55,491 bases of DNA from Coriobacteriia bacterium (GCA_030526515.1 JAUNCQ010000008.1:1-55491), one strand, 5' to 3'. Numbered from the stretch's first letter, positions 40,235-49,140 are shown. Notes: generated from the letters alone by a model not told the origin. A program made the numbers and translations.

Positions 40235-43060
40235 TTACGCGGTAATCTCGTTGTACTCGAAGTCGTATGCCTTGCCGGTGGCGTCGTCGATCAGGTGACC
40301 CGTGGCAGCGTCATAACGATAAGCGAAGTTAGCGTCATGGTATGCGCCGTTCGGGGCGATCAGCCAGCCGGAGTTGGCATCGTACTTGTAGCCGGTAGCC
40401 TCATGGTATGCGAAGCCCTCGTCCTCGTTCCAAGCCAGGTTGGCCGGGATGGTCTCGGGACGCTCGAACACCTTCGGGGTGTAGTCCATGTTGTACTTCT
40501 TGCCGGTGGCGTCGTCGACCAGGCACTGCAGGGTTGCGTCATAGCGCCATGCATAGGTGGCGTCATGGTAGCCCTTGGTGATCGGGTTGATCAGCCAGCC
40601 AGACTCGTCCAGACGGTAGTTCGTGGCCTTGTGGTACAGGGTGTTGTTCTGCCACTGCCACTCGTAGCCCTCGGGAACCTCGATCTCAGGCTGCGGAGCC
40701 TCGAAGGGCACCTTCTCGCGAGCCAGCGGAGCCTCGCTGGGCAGACGATGCAGGAACTCTTCCTTGGTCTTGCCCTTGCGCGGGTCGGAACCCGGGATGG
40801 AGAATGCGGTGTCCTGAACGGTGTACTCGGAGTCGCCCTCGGTCATCTTGTAGACCTTGCACAGCAGGCCACGGTTGGCCCAGGAGCCGCCCATGGGGTC
40901 GCAGTGCTCTTCGTCAACGGAAGTCAGAACGTTGACGTTGGACTCCAGGCAGCCGAACGGGTTGTCCAGGTCGGCGGAGCCGTCGCGCTCCGGATACCAC
41001 CAGCCGCGCGGGGTGAAGATTACCTTCGGATGGACTTCCTGGTCCACATGAGCGCGCATCTTGATGCGGCCGCGGCGGGTCTCGATCCAGCACCAGTCGC
41101 CATGCTCGATGCCCAGCTCCTCAGCCTTCTCCTCGTTGATCATGAAGTACGGATCCGGCCAGATGTAGCGGGTGTACGGCATGTTGAAGTGCTCGGAGTG
41201 ATGGTACGGCATCAGGGAGCCGCCGGTGGTCAGAGTCAGCGGGTACTCCTCGGCCAGCTCGGGATGGTCGATCTCGTTCTCGGAGCAACCGATGTAGGTC
41301 GGCATGCCAGCGTAGCCCAGCTCGCGCAGGATGGAGGAGTTGCACTCGATCTTGCCAGACGGAGTCCAGAAGCCACCGTTGTGCTCGAACTTCTTCTGGT
41401 GCAGCGGCGGGTAGTACATGCGCATGTTGTCGACGAACTCGTCCCAAGTGGAGAAGGGCAGGTTCAGACCAGCGATGATCTCGGTGTAGACCTCTTCCTC
41501 AGTCTCCCACTTCCAGTTCTCAGGATCCTGGCCGCAAGCCAGACCCAGAGCACGCCAGAAGTACATGTCGGTGTGACGGTCGTACTTCGGCTGGATGGCG
41601 CGACGGCCGCCCATGACGGAGTCGGTTGCGCCGTAGTGGGTGATGATGGTCGGACGCTCCAGAGCGCCAGCTGCCGGGAACACGTAGTCCGCGAACAGGG
41701 CGATCGGGGTCATCCAGTAGTCAACGCAGACCAGGAACTCAACGGCCTTGATGGCAGCCAGGGTCATCTTGGAGTCGCCGTAGGAGTTGATCGGGTTGGA
41801 AGCGTTAACGATCAGAGCATGGATCTGATACGGGTCGCCGGTCAGGATCGCCTTGAAGACGGACGGACCGTGAGCCTCGCAGAACCACTCTGCCGGCAGG
41901 GTCTTGCCCCAGGTACGCTTGTTGATGGTGGAGATCTTGGTGTAGCCCGGCCAAGAGGTCAGCTTGAACTTGTCAGAGCCGATCTGCTTTGCCTTCATCT
42001 CCTCGGGCATCAGGTGGTTGAGCTCCAGTTCCTCGTCGGTCATGAAGTTCAGAGCCGGACCAGGCATGCCGTCGCCACCGGGGACGTCCAGGTTGCCGGT
42101 CAGGGCACGCATCAGAGCGATTGCGTGAGATGCGGTCGTGGAGGAACGGCCCAGCTGGTCCCAGGTGCAGCCCCACTGGATGCAGCCGGGGGTGTTCTGG
42201 CCGTACATGCGGGCAGCCTGACGGATCAGATCCGGCTCCAGCCAGGTGATCTCAGAAGCCCACTCCGGGCTGTAGTCAGCCACGTGGTCGGTCAGCTCGT
42301 CCAGACCGTCGACGTACTCGCCGGCGAAGTCCCAGTCAACCATGCCCTCATAGATCAGGACATGCAGCATGGACAGTGCCAGGGCAGCGTCGGAGCCGGG
42401 ACGCAGCGGCAGCCACAGGTCGGCCTTGGATGCGGTCTCGGAGTAACGCGGGTCCACGACGATGCACTTCATGCCAGCGTTCATCAGATCCCAGTAGCCA
42501 TGCATGCCAGGCAGCGTGGAAGCGCCCGGGTTCATGCCCCACAGGATCAGGCACTTTGCACCGCCCAGGTCGGTCTCAAACGGAGACCAGCCTGCGACGC
42601 AGGTCTCGGCCATGAAGGTCGGGATCCAGCACAGCAGTGCGTTGTGGAAACCGTTCGGAGTACCGAACTGGTTCAGGAAGCGACGACGTGCCCAGTCGTC
42701 GGTACGGGTGGTGCCACCGCAGGATGCGATAGTCTCTGCGCCATACTCAGCCTTGATCTGGTTGAGCTTGTCAGCGACTTCCTGGATAGCCTGATCGTAG
42801 TCGATCTGCTCCCACTTGCCCTCACCCTTCTCACCAGCACGCTTCAGAGCGTGGTTGATGCGACCGGGGTGATTGACATGCAGAAGAGCAGAGGTACCAC
42901 GACAGCACAGACCGCCCTGGTTGGAATAGTTGGGATCGCCCTCAATCTTGATGACGTCACCGTCCTTGACGTAGGCAAGAACGCCGCAGTTTGCATGGCA
43001 GAAGTAACACTGAGTCTTGATGCACTCAACGCCTTCAGCATGGATATCAATTTCCGGCAT
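40235..43060 (-). CDS. molybdopterin oxidoreductase without Tat signal and with C-terminal aromatic repeats
   Basis: The 941-residue protein has the N-terminal Fe-S motif (CYFCHANC, later GGLCCRG) and the bis-MGD core (ALKRAGEKGEGKWEQIDYDQ, RRRFLNQFGTPNGF and NALLCWIPTF with a candidate Mo-ligand Cys, VDPRYSETASKADLWLPLRP). The core is followed by an extension absent from most relatives. From about residue 808 there is a duplicated block of about 53 residues made of four shorter motifs (for example RYDAATGHLIDDATGKAYDF and YHEATGYKYDANSGWLIAP). There is no signal peptide. It is the first gene of the operon; the ribosome site is GGGGAAGGTAA. The substrate is unknown. Confidence 0.88.
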   Translation of the reverse strand: MPEIDIHAEGVECIKTQCYFCHANCGVLAYVKDGDVIKIEGDPNYSNQGGLCCRGTSALLHVNHPGRINHALKRAGEKGEGKWEQIDYDQAIQEVADKLNQIKAEYGAETIASCGGTTRTDDWARRRFLNQFGTPNGFHNALLCWIPTFMAETCVAGWSPFETDLGGAKCLILWGMNPGASTLPGMHGYWDLMNAGMKCIVVDPRYSETASKADLWLPLRPGSDAALALSMLHVLIYEGMVDWDFAGEYVDGLDELTDHVADYSPEWASEITWLEPDLIRQAARMYGQNTPGCIQWGCTWDQLGRSSTTASHAIALMRALTGNLDVPGGDGMPGPALNFMTDEELELNHLMPEEMKAKQIGSDKFKLTSWPGYTKISTINKRTWGKTLPAEWFCEAHGPSVFKAILTGDPYQIHALIVNASNPINSYGDSKMTLAAIKAVEFLVCVDYWMTPIALFADYVFPAAGALERPTIITHYGATDSVMGGRRAIQPKYDRHTDMYFWRALGLACGQDPENWKWETEEEVYTEIIAGLNLPFSTWDEFVDNMRMYYPPLHQKKFEHNGGFWTPSGKIECNSSILRELGYAGMPTYIGCSENEIDHPELAEEYPLTLTTGGSLMPYHHSEHFNMPYTRYIWPDPYFMINEEKAEELGIEHGDWCWIETRRGRIKMRAHVDQEVHPKVIFTPRGWWYPERDGSADLDNPFGCLESNVNVLTSVDEEHCDPMGGSWANRGLLCKVYKMTEGDSEYTVQDTAFSIPGSDPRKGKTKEEFLHRLPSEAPLAREKVPFEAPQPEIEVPEGYEWQWQNNTLYHKATNYRLDESGWLINPITKGYHDATYAWRYDATLQCLVDDATGKKYNMDYTPKVFERPETIPANLAWNEDEGFAYHEATGYKYDANSGWLIAPNGAYHDANFAYRYDAATGHLIDDATGKAYDFEYNEITA
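40238..40639 (-). repeat. in-frame tandem duplication in the 3' end of the third MopB gene
   Basis: Two coding copies of about 160 bp (residues about 808-860 and 883-935) are separated by a 22-residue linker. The DNA itself is still similar: the sequence CTTGCCGGTGGCGTCGTCGA occurs at 40272 and again near 40500. Each copy splits into two sub-motifs of about 26 residues built on YH..T.Y.YD and a following LI or LV. Confidence 0.8.
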
Positions 43061-43486
43061 TTACCTTCCCCTCTTCTTCTCGTCCTTACACTTACCTTAC
43101 TTCATGTGCCCTTGAGCGGGGGAAACGCGCTTCGCAACGCTAAGCCGCAAACCCGCACGGGGCTCGTGGCGCGCAGCCTGAGCTGTAGAGAAACGTGGCT
43201 TGCGCCCCGCAACCCCAGTGCTAGCAGAAGGAGACTCTCTACGTACCTTCTTCAAGTAGCACCGTGGCCCGTCCCTCACAGGCTTGTGGCCTTCCCTTTT
43301 TCAAAACGCACATACCTAGACCATGGTAAATGGTATAAGCGTATTGATTATAGCCATTGATGCCCCCCGTTGCCACACCGTATAGAAAGTACGTGCGCTC
43401 GTTCCTCCCTGAACGGCAGTTTCGTCCCAATGGCATGAGGGTGTACCATCAGGACGAAACATAATTCCGAACCGATGGGAGGACCC
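43061..43486. promoter_or_regulatory. divergent intergenic region of the second respiratory locus and MBL gene
   Basis: The 426 bases separate the minus-strand MopB gene from the plus-strand MBL gene. TATAAT on the minus strand (43352-43347) is a likely -10 box for the MopB operon, giving a leader of about 290 bases; its -35 is poor. A direct repeat ATGGTA lies next to ACCATGG (43320-43336). Two copies of the over-represented octamer in opposite orientations lie at 43420 and 43452. Confidence 0.45.
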
Positions 43487-44290
43487 GTGGCAAAGACCCA
43501 CACCTTCACCTTCATGGGCACCGGCGCCGGCTGCGGCGTTCCGACCTTCTTCTGCACCTGCCCCGCCTGCGAAGAGGCACGCGCCAACCCCCGGGCCCGT
43601 CGCGGCGACTGCGGCGTGATGGTCCGCGGCAGCCAGCCCGGCACCACCCTGCTCATAGACACCCCGCCCGACACCCGCCACCAGCTCATCCGCGAAGGCG
43701 TGCATGAGATCGACCAGCTGCTGCTGACCCACTGCCACTCCGACCACATCACCGGCCTGTGCGAGCTCGAGTACATGATCCAGCTGCGCACCAGGAAGAA
43801 CCTGCCGGTCTATGCCAGCGACGTGACCGTCATGGAGGTGGCCCACGAGTTCCACTACATGACCTACGGCCTGGACTTCTTCGGCCTGGAGCCCTTCGAA
43901 ACCCACGAGTTCGACGGCGTGCGCTACACCGCCCTGCCAGTGACCCACGCGCCGGGCACCTACGGCTACCTGATCGAAACGGACGAAACCCGCCTGTTCT
44001 ACGCCAGCGACACCGGCCGCCTGCCCGAGGAAACCCGCCAGCGCATCCGCGACGTGGACGTGCTGGCCATGGACGCCACCTACTGGAAGGAATGCCCCTG
44101 CCCCCAGTCCCATCTGAGCGTGCAGGAGTGCATAGCCGAGGGCCTGGAGCTGGGCGCCAAGAAGATCTACCTGACGCACCTGTGCATGCACTACGCCGAG
44201 CCCATCACCCTGGTGGAGCTGGAGGAGTTCTGCGCGCAGTACGACGGTCGCGTGGCCCCCGCCGCCGACGGCCTGTCCTTCCCCATCTAG
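43487..44290 (+). CDS. MBL-fold metallohydrolase, PhnP-like
   Basis: The 267-residue protein has the metallo-beta-lactamase metal motif THCHSDH, later histidines (LPVTHAPGTYGYL, FYASDTGRLPEE, LTHLCMHY), and the PhnP-like opening FMGTGAGCGVPTFFCTCPAC with a Cys pair. PhnP proteins are cyclic phosphodiesterases. The GTG at 43487 was preferred because GGGAGG lies five bases upstream; the ATG at 43475 has no site. A strong terminator follows. It stands alone and its physiological substrate is unknown. Confidence 0.85.
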   Translation: MAKTHTFTFMGTGAGCGVPTFFCTCPACEEARANPRARRGDCGVMVRGSQPGTTLLIDTPPDTRHQLIREGVHEIDQLLLTHCHSDHITGLCELEYMIQLRTRKNLPVYASDVTVMEVAHEFHYMTYGLDFFGLEPFETHEFDGVRYTALPVTHAPGTYGYLIETDETRLFYASDTGRLPEETRQRIRDVDVLAMDATYWKECPCPQSHLSVQECIAEGLELGAKKIYLTHLCMHYAEPITLVELEEFCAQYDGRVAPAADGLSFPI

Positions 44291-44390
44291 CCCGCCCTTC
44301 GCCTCCCGACCCTGCCCTCCCCCAACGGGACAAGCATCAGGACCCGAAGCAGGCCCAGCAATAGGACGAAATCTTCGCCCCCAAACGCAA

Positions 44391-44427
44391 ACGTCCCCGA
44401 CGAGCACTGCCCGTCGGGGACGTTTTT
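44391..44427 (+). terminator. bidirectional rho-independent terminator
   Basis: ACGTCCCCGACG and CGTCGGGGACGT form a perfect 12-bp stem around nine bases. A TTTTT tail follows on the plus strand, and TTTGCGTTTG on the minus strand. It ends both the MBL gene and the minus-strand membrane-protein gene at 44451. Confidence 0.9.
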
Positions 44428-44450
44428 CATGTTTGGATGCCGGGAGCTCT

Positions 44451-45077
44451 TTAGGAACGGCCCTTCCTGAGCTGGAAGCGCACGCGGGCGATCACGTAGA
44501 TAGCTCCCACCGCCCCGTAGACCCAGGCGTTGCCCACCATGGCCGCATGGATGCACAGCACCACGAAGAACGGGTAGGAGCACTTCTGGACGGCAGCCAG
44601 CACCGTGGCCTTCATGTGGTCCTGCACCACCACCAGGGAGGTGACGCCCAGGACGGCCAGCAACACCAGCAGCACGCCGCAGGTGGCCAGGAACAGGGCG
44701 CCGCCCTCATGGGCGCCCTGGGTGATGCCCGCGTAGGCAAGATGTCCCAGGCACAGGATGACCGACGCAAGGGCCAGGGGCTGCCGCACCTGCTTCAGGC
44801 GGATGCGGGAGTTCGAACCCAGCTCGAAGCAGCCGGTGAACATGACCACGGTCAGCAGGAAGAACGCCAGGATGCCCTGGCCCACCAGGGCGGCGTACAG
44901 GTCCCACGCCGGCCCCGACCAGCCCAGCACGGCCCCGGCTACGCACAGGGCGTCAAGGACGAAGGCGCCCGCGTAGAACAAAGCGGGCTTGTTCTTCAGG
45001 GGCTTGGCAAGGTCCCATCCTATGAACAGGGCAGCCAGCAGGCCAATAACGTACGTCACCAAAACATCTACTCCCAA
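44451..45077 (-). CDS. six-span membrane protein next to the hydrogenase
   Basis: The 208-residue protein has about six helices, with His residues in several (LCLGHLAYAG, GAHEGGALF, VVVQDHMKATVL, LCIHAAMVGN). A heme-binding or quinone-interacting role is possible. No family is certain. The TTG start at 45077 is weakly supported; a TTG at 45062 lies eight bases after GGGAG and may be the true one. It follows the hydrogenase genes on the same strand, but a strong hairpin intervenes. Confidence 0.65.
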   Translation of the reverse strand: MGVDVLVTYVIGLLAALFIGWDLAKPLKNKPALFYAGAFVLDALCVAGAVLGWSGPAWDLYAALVGQGILAFFLLTVVMFTGCFELGSNSRIRLKQVRQPLALASVILCLGHLAYAGITQGAHEGGALFLATCGVLLVLLAVLGVTSLVVVQDHMKATVLAAVQKCSYPFFVVLCIHAAMVGNAWVYGAVGAIYVIARVRFQLRKGRS

Positions 45078-45086
45078 CTACAGAAC

Positions 45087-45112
45087 GCGAGCCGGCCGCG
45101 GGGCCGGCTCGC
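45087..45112 (-). terminator. hairpin after the hydrogenase cytochrome b gene
   Basis: GCGAGCCGGCC and GGCCGGCTCGC form a perfect 11-bp stem around GCGG. No long U-run follows. It lies between the cytochrome b gene and the six-span membrane-protein gene, so it ends or attenuates the hydrogenase transcript. Confidence 0.6.
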
Positions 45113-45191
45113 GCCGAAGATTAGCATATGCAGGGCGAAACACGGGGCCGGAACGACCGACCGTATGTTTCGTCCTTAGACAAGAGCAGGG

Positions 45192-45974
45192 CTACTTGTC
45201 AGCGGGCTCTTCCAGCTCCTTCTTCTCAGCAGGGGCGTCGAGCTCCTTTTCCTCCATGACCTCCAGGGTCTGGAGCCACTTGCCGTGCTTCTTCTTGGTG
45301 TACTTGTAGTCAGCAATGCCGTTGCCGAACATGGTGCCGAACTCGACGTTGGTGACCGGGTAGATAGCACCCAGGAAGAAGTGGACGGCGAAGACGCACA
45401 GGGTCACGACGCAGACCAGCAGGTGGGCACGCCACAGCAGCCAGGTGGTGCCGGGAGCCAGGGAGATCTTGATGATGCCGAAGATGCCGCTGGAGGTGTT
45501 GGCCCACATCAGGAAGCCGGTGATGGCCAGGATCAGGGTGCCCACGAACAGGACCACGCCTGCGCCCTTCTGACCGGTGTTGTACTTGTCCTGGGGCGGA
45601 ACGTAGTGAGGCGGCTGGTTGCGGAACAGGTACGGATCCAGGTAGCCGCCCATGGGAGCGGTGATCCAGCCCAGGTCGTCCTTGTCATAGTGCAGGCAGG
45701 TAGCCACGAAGCGGCTGAAGAACTTGAAGTTGGTCAGGGAGTAGACCAGCGCAGCCACGGTCAGCAGCAGGCCGCCCAGGGCATGGACCAGGGCCATGGC
45801 GCCACGGGACATGTCGACGCCCAGGAACAGCAGCACGCCGGTGATGGCTGCAGCGCAGAAGCCAAGGGCAACGCAGCCATGGGCAATGCGGGAAGACAGG
45901 TGGTGCTTGAAGATCTTCACCTTGACGTCATCGGTTTCGATGGCGGCAGGGTTGGTGATATGCATTTCGCTCAT
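45192..45974 (-). CDS. cytochrome b subunit of the [FeFe] hydrogenase (FdnI/cytochrome b561-like)
   Basis: The 260-residue protein has four or five helices with heme-ligand type His residues (SSRIAHGCVALGFC, MALVHALGGLLLTVA, WRAHLLVCVVTLCVFAVHFF) and a charged C-terminal tail (EVMEEKELDAPAEKKELEEP). This layout matches the formate-dehydrogenase gamma/prokaryotic cytochrome b561 family, which passes electrons from a periplasmic enzyme to menaquinone. It lies 13 bases after the hydrogenase small-subunit gene. Confidence 0.9.
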   Translation of the reverse strand: MSEMHITNPAAIETDDVKVKIFKHHLSSRIAHGCVALGFCAAAITGVLLFLGVDMSRGAMALVHALGGLLLTVAALVYSLTNFKFFSRFVATCLHYDKDDLGWITAPMGGYLDPYLFRNQPPHYVPPQDKYNTGQKGAGVVLFVGTLILAITGFLMWANTSSGIFGIIKISLAPGTTWLLWRAHLLVCVVTLCVFAVHFFLGAIYPVTNVEFGTMFGNGIADYKYTKKKHGKWLQTLEVMEEKELDAPAEKKELEEPADK

Positions 45975-45987
45975 TGTTGCCCCCTTT

Positions 45988-46398
45988 CTACAGCAGGGTC
46001 TTCATCTGAGCCTCAGTCTCCTCGACTGCATGCTCAACGGAAACGGACTGAAGGTGCTCGATCTGCTTCTTCACGTTCTTGCCATAGGTGGTATGGCAGA
46101 GGCGATGAGACAGCTCGGTCTTGGCCGGCATCATGGTACCCGGGGAAAGGTAGGTGTGATACAGCTCGATGCACTCTGCGTTCTCATGGGAGCGACGCTT
46201 TGCGCGGTTGCGGTCGTTTGCGTACAGGACCTCGATACGCTTGCTGATGTAGCTCATCACCTTTTCATACGTGCCAATGGCGAAACCGCCGATAGCCGTA
46301 GCGCAGAAGGCGGAGAAGATCAGGGCGCCGGCGCCCATGACGGCCTCACGACGGGTAATGTTCTTCGGATCGCCGATAGTGCGTTCAATACGTGCCAT
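45988..46398 (-). CDS. [FeFe] hydrogenase small subunit with Tat-like signal
   Basis: The 136-residue protein begins ITRREAVMGAGALIFSAFCA, a Tat-type signal. It continues with the iron-hydrogenase small-subunit domain: KRIEVLYANDRNRAKRRSHE, then LYHTYL, and ELSHRLCHTTYGK. In Desulfovibrio-type periplasmic hydrogenases this subunit wraps around the large subunit and carries it out of the cell. The gap to the large-subunit gene is 12 bases. Confidence 0.92.
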   Translation of the reverse strand: MARIERTIGDPKNITRREAVMGAGALIFSAFCATAIGGFAIGTYEKVMSYISKRIEVLYANDRNRAKRRSHENAECIELYHTYLSPGTMMPAKTELSHRLCHTTYGKNVKKQIEHLQSVSVEHAVEETEAQMKTLL

Positions 46399-46410
46399 GT
46401 CTTTCCTCCT

Positions 46411-47610
46411 TTACAGAATGTCGTGGTTGATGATCTGGCCGCCGCCGTTGACGCAGCCGCCCGGGCAGGTCATGACCTCGACGAAGTGGTACGGGCTGTT
46501 GCCAGCTGCCACGTCGGCCATGACGCTCTTCACGTTGGCGGCACCGCTGACGATGGCCACCTTCACTTCCAGGGAGTCCAGGCCGGTGGCCTTCTTGAAC
46601 TCCTTCTTCAGGGGGATGGTGACGGAAGCGTCACGCACGCCCTGCTCGCCGCGGACGTCGGCGATTTCGATGCCCTCCAGCTCCTTGCCGGACAGAACGG
46701 CGTAAGCGGTACGCAGGGCAGCCTCCATAACACCGCCGGTGTTACCGAAGATGACGCCTGCGCCGGTGCCTTCGCCCATCAGGTCGTCGCAGGGCTGCTC
46801 CTCCAGGGAGTTGAAGTCAATGCCGGCGTCCTTGATCATCTGAGCCAGCTCACGGGTGGTGATGACGGCATCGACGTCGTTGTAGCCGGAAGAGATGAAC
46901 TCGGGGCGGGAGCACTCGAACTTCTTAGCCGTGCAGGGCATGACGGCAACGCTGTACACCTTGGACGGTGCAACGCCCAGGCGCTCTGCGCCGTAGGTCT
47001 TGATCACGGCGCCGTGCATCTGCATGGGGCTCTTGGCGGTGGACAGGTGCTCCAGCTGATCGGGGAAGTTGAGCTCGGCGAAGCGAACCCAGCCGGGGCA
47101 GCAGGAGGTGAACTGGGGCAGAGCGGACTCGGCGTCCTCGTAGCCCGGAACGTTCAGGCTCTTCATGACGCGGGCGATGAGCTCGTGGCCCTCCTCCAGG
47201 ATGGTCAGGTCGGCGCTGAAGGTGGTGTCGTAGACCTTGTCGAAGCCCAGCTCCTTCATGGCGGCGAACATCTTGCCCTCGGCGTCAACGCCTTCTTCCT
47301 GGCCGAAAGCAACAGCCAGGGAGGCACGGACTGCCGGAGCAACCTGAACCATGACGAACTTGCTGGGGTCGCCGATAGCGGACTTGACCTCGTTGACCAT
47401 GCTCACATCTTCGATGCGTCCGAAGGGACAGGTGATGAGGCACTGACCGCAGTTAACGCACTTGTTGAAGTCAATGGAGTGCTTGGTGCCCAGTTCCTTT
47501 ACGGTAATCGCGTCGTTCGGGCAGACAGCGACGCAGTCGTCACAACCCTTGCACGTCGGCTGAATGGAGATAACGCCTTTGCTCTGGATCGTTTCGCGAG
47601 TGATGCTCAA
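46411..47610 (-). CDS. hydA: [FeFe] hydrogenase large (catalytic) subunit
   Basis: The protein of about 399 residues has two ferredoxin-type clusters (CKGCDDCVAVCP and CVNCGQCLITCP) and the three H-cluster signatures: TSCCPGWVRF, MPCTAKKFE and EVMTCPGGCVNGGGQ. It oxidises H2 or reduces protons. I chose the TTG at 47610 as start because GGAGGTG lies just upstream (47621-47615); the ATG at 47631 has no site and adds MRRRRCI. Size and the separate Tat-bearing small subunit fit the exported Desulfovibrio-type enzyme. Its maturation genes are divergent next to it. Confidence 0.93.
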   Translation of the reverse strand: MSITRETIQSKGVISIQPTCKGCDDCVAVCPNDAITVKELGTKHSIDFNKCVNCGQCLITCPFGRIEDVSMVNEVKSAIGDPSKFVMVQVAPAVRASLAVAFGQEEGVDAEGKMFAAMKELGFDKVYDTTFSADLTILEEGHELIARVMKSLNVPGYEDAESALPQFTSCCPGWVRFAELNFPDQLEHLSTAKSPMQMHGAVIKTYGAERLGVAPSKVYSVAVMPCTAKKFECSRPEFISSGYNDVDAVITTRELAQMIKDAGIDFNSLEEQPCDDLMGEGTGAGVIFGNTGGVMEAALRTAYAVLSGKELEGIEIADVRGEQGVRDASVTIPLKKEFKKATGLDSLEVKVAIVSGAANVKSVMADVAAGNSPYHFVEVMTCPGGCVNGGGQIINHDIL

Positions 47611-47844
47611 AATACACCTCCGTCTTCTCATATATCATGAGCCCTCAAAACATAAAAACATCCCTACGGGACAGGTCTTCGCTGTGCTGCGGAGCCTTGG
47701 GCCGCACGGAGGTGGCCGGCTATTTTGCCAGCAGTAGCGAATAATAATAAAAAGTCCACAAACGCGCTACCTATGAGGGAATATTTCGTTATATTTTCTT
47801 TGCTCTTTTTTGATATTGCGGAAATTACATCGAAGGGAGTCGCA
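47611..47844. promoter_or_regulatory. divergent control region between hydrogenase and maturase operons
   Basis: The 234 bases separate hydA (minus) from the regulator-hydE-hydG-hydF operon (plus). The middle part (47640-47725) is GC-rich and can form three small hairpins in the hydA leader (for example GCTGGC with GCCGGC, and TCCC with GGGA ahead of TTTTT). The part next to the plus-strand gene is AT-rich and contains an inverted repeat AATAT/ATATT around TTCGTT (47781-47796), a candidate operator. Confidence 0.45.
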
Positions 47845-48093
47845 GTGGACGAATACAGAGTGGCATTGATCGGAATCATAGTTCACAACCCAGAGGCGGT
47901 TGACGAGCTGAACTCCCTCTTGCACGAATACAGCCAATACATCATCGGGCGCATGGGCGTCCCCTACCGTGAGCGCGGACTTTCCATCATCAGCGTGGCC
48001 CTGGACGCGCCTAACGACACCATCAGCGCCCTGGCGGGAAAGCTGGGCATGATCGAAGGCGTCTCCAGCAAGACCACCTTCCCCAAGGCATAG
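47845..48093 (+). CDS. TM1266-family iron-only hydrogenase system regulator (ACT-like)
   Basis: The 82-residue protein matches the short ACT-like proteins found with [FeFe] hydrogenase maturases: RVALIGIIVHNPEAVDELNS, YIIGRMGVPYRERGLSIIS, ALAGKLGMIEGVSSKT. The GTG at 47845 follows AAGGGAG; an open frame upstream is not supported. It begins the maturase operon, with hydE three bases after it. The ligand and mode of action are unknown. Confidence 0.85.
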   Translation: MDEYRVALIGIIVHNPEAVDELNSLLHEYSQYIIGRMGVPYRERGLSIISVALDAPNDTISALAGKLGMIEGVSSKTTFPKA

Positions 48094-48096
48094 CCC

Positions 48097-49140
48097 ATGG
48101 ACGAACTGACTTCGCTGGTTGATCGACTGGCCGCGGAGCATAGCCTCTCAATAGAAGAATACGAGCGCCTGGTGCGCGACCACGATGAGGACGTTGCCGC
48201 CTACGCTGCCGACCTGGCGGTCAAGGTGCGCAAGGACGTGTACGGGAACAAGGTCTTCGTCCGCGGACTCATTGAGTTCAGCAGCTTCTGCAAGAGGGAC
48301 TGCGACTACTGCGGCCTGCGCCGGTCCATCCGCCGCGACGACCGCTACCGGCTCACCACCGAGCAGATTCTAGAATGCACGGACGAAGGCTACGCCAATG
48401 GCCTGCGCACCTTCGTGCTGCAGTCGGGCGAAGACCCCTACTGGACCGACGAGCGCTTGTGCGACCTGATCCGCGCCATCAAGGAGCGCCATCCCGACTG
48501 CGCCGTGACGATTTCCGTTGGCGAGCGCAGCCGCGAAAGCTACCAGCGCCTGTTGGACGCCGGAGCCGACCGCTACCTGCTGCGACACGAGGCCGCCAAC
48601 CCCGCGTACTACCGGAAAATCCACCCTGCGGACATGTCCCACGACGAGCGCATGTCCTGCATCCGGGACCTGAAGGACGTTGGGTTCACCGTCGGCGTGG
48701 GCTTCATGGTGGGCAGCCCCCACCAGACCCCCTACGACCTGGCCTGCGACCTGAAGTTCATCGAAGAGTTCAAGCCCCACATGTGCGGCATAGGCCCCTT
48801 CGTGTCCCACCACGCCACGCCCTACGCCAACGAGCCCAACGGCTCCGTGGACCTGACGTGCTTCCTGCTGTCCCTGATGAGGCTCATCCAGCCGAACCTG
48901 CTGATCCCCGCCACCACGTCCCTGGGAACCCTGGACCCGAAGGGCCGGGAGAAGGGAATGCTTTCCGGGGCGAACGTGGTCATGCCGAATCTTTCGCCCA
49001 AGAGCGTAAGAGAAAGCTACGACCTGTACGACAACAAGGTCAGCAACGGACAGGAGGCAGCCGAGGGCACGGCCCTGCTGCGCGCCAGCATGGAGGCCAT
49101 CGGATACGAAGTCGTGGTCGACCGAGGCGACCCCGCATAG
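48097..49140 (+). CDS. hydE: [FeFe] hydrogenase maturase HydE
   Basis: The 347-residue radical SAM protein has CKRDCDYCGL as its SAM-cluster motif, VLQSGEDPYW, and RYLLRHEAANPAYYRKIHPA, typical of HydE. HydE works with HydG and HydF to build the 2Fe subcluster of the H-cluster and is thought to help form the azadithiolate bridge. The gene follows the regulator by three bases and precedes hydG by 62 bases. Confidence 0.95.
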   Translation: MDELTSLVDRLAAEHSLSIEEYERLVRDHDEDVAAYAADLAVKVRKDVYGNKVFVRGLIEFSSFCKRDCDYCGLRRSIRRDDRYRLTTEQILECTDEGYANGLRTFVLQSGEDPYWTDERLCDLIRAIKERHPDCAVTISVGERSRESYQRLLDAGADRYLLRHEAANPAYYRKIHPADMSHDERMSCIRDLKDVGFTVGVGFMVGSPHQTPYDLACDLKFIEEFKPHMCGIGPFVSHHATPYANEPNGSVDLTCFLLSLMRLIQPNLLIPATTSLGTLDPKGREKGMLSGANVVMPNLSPKSVRESYDLYDNKVSNGQEAAEGTALLRASMEAIGYEVVVDRGDPA

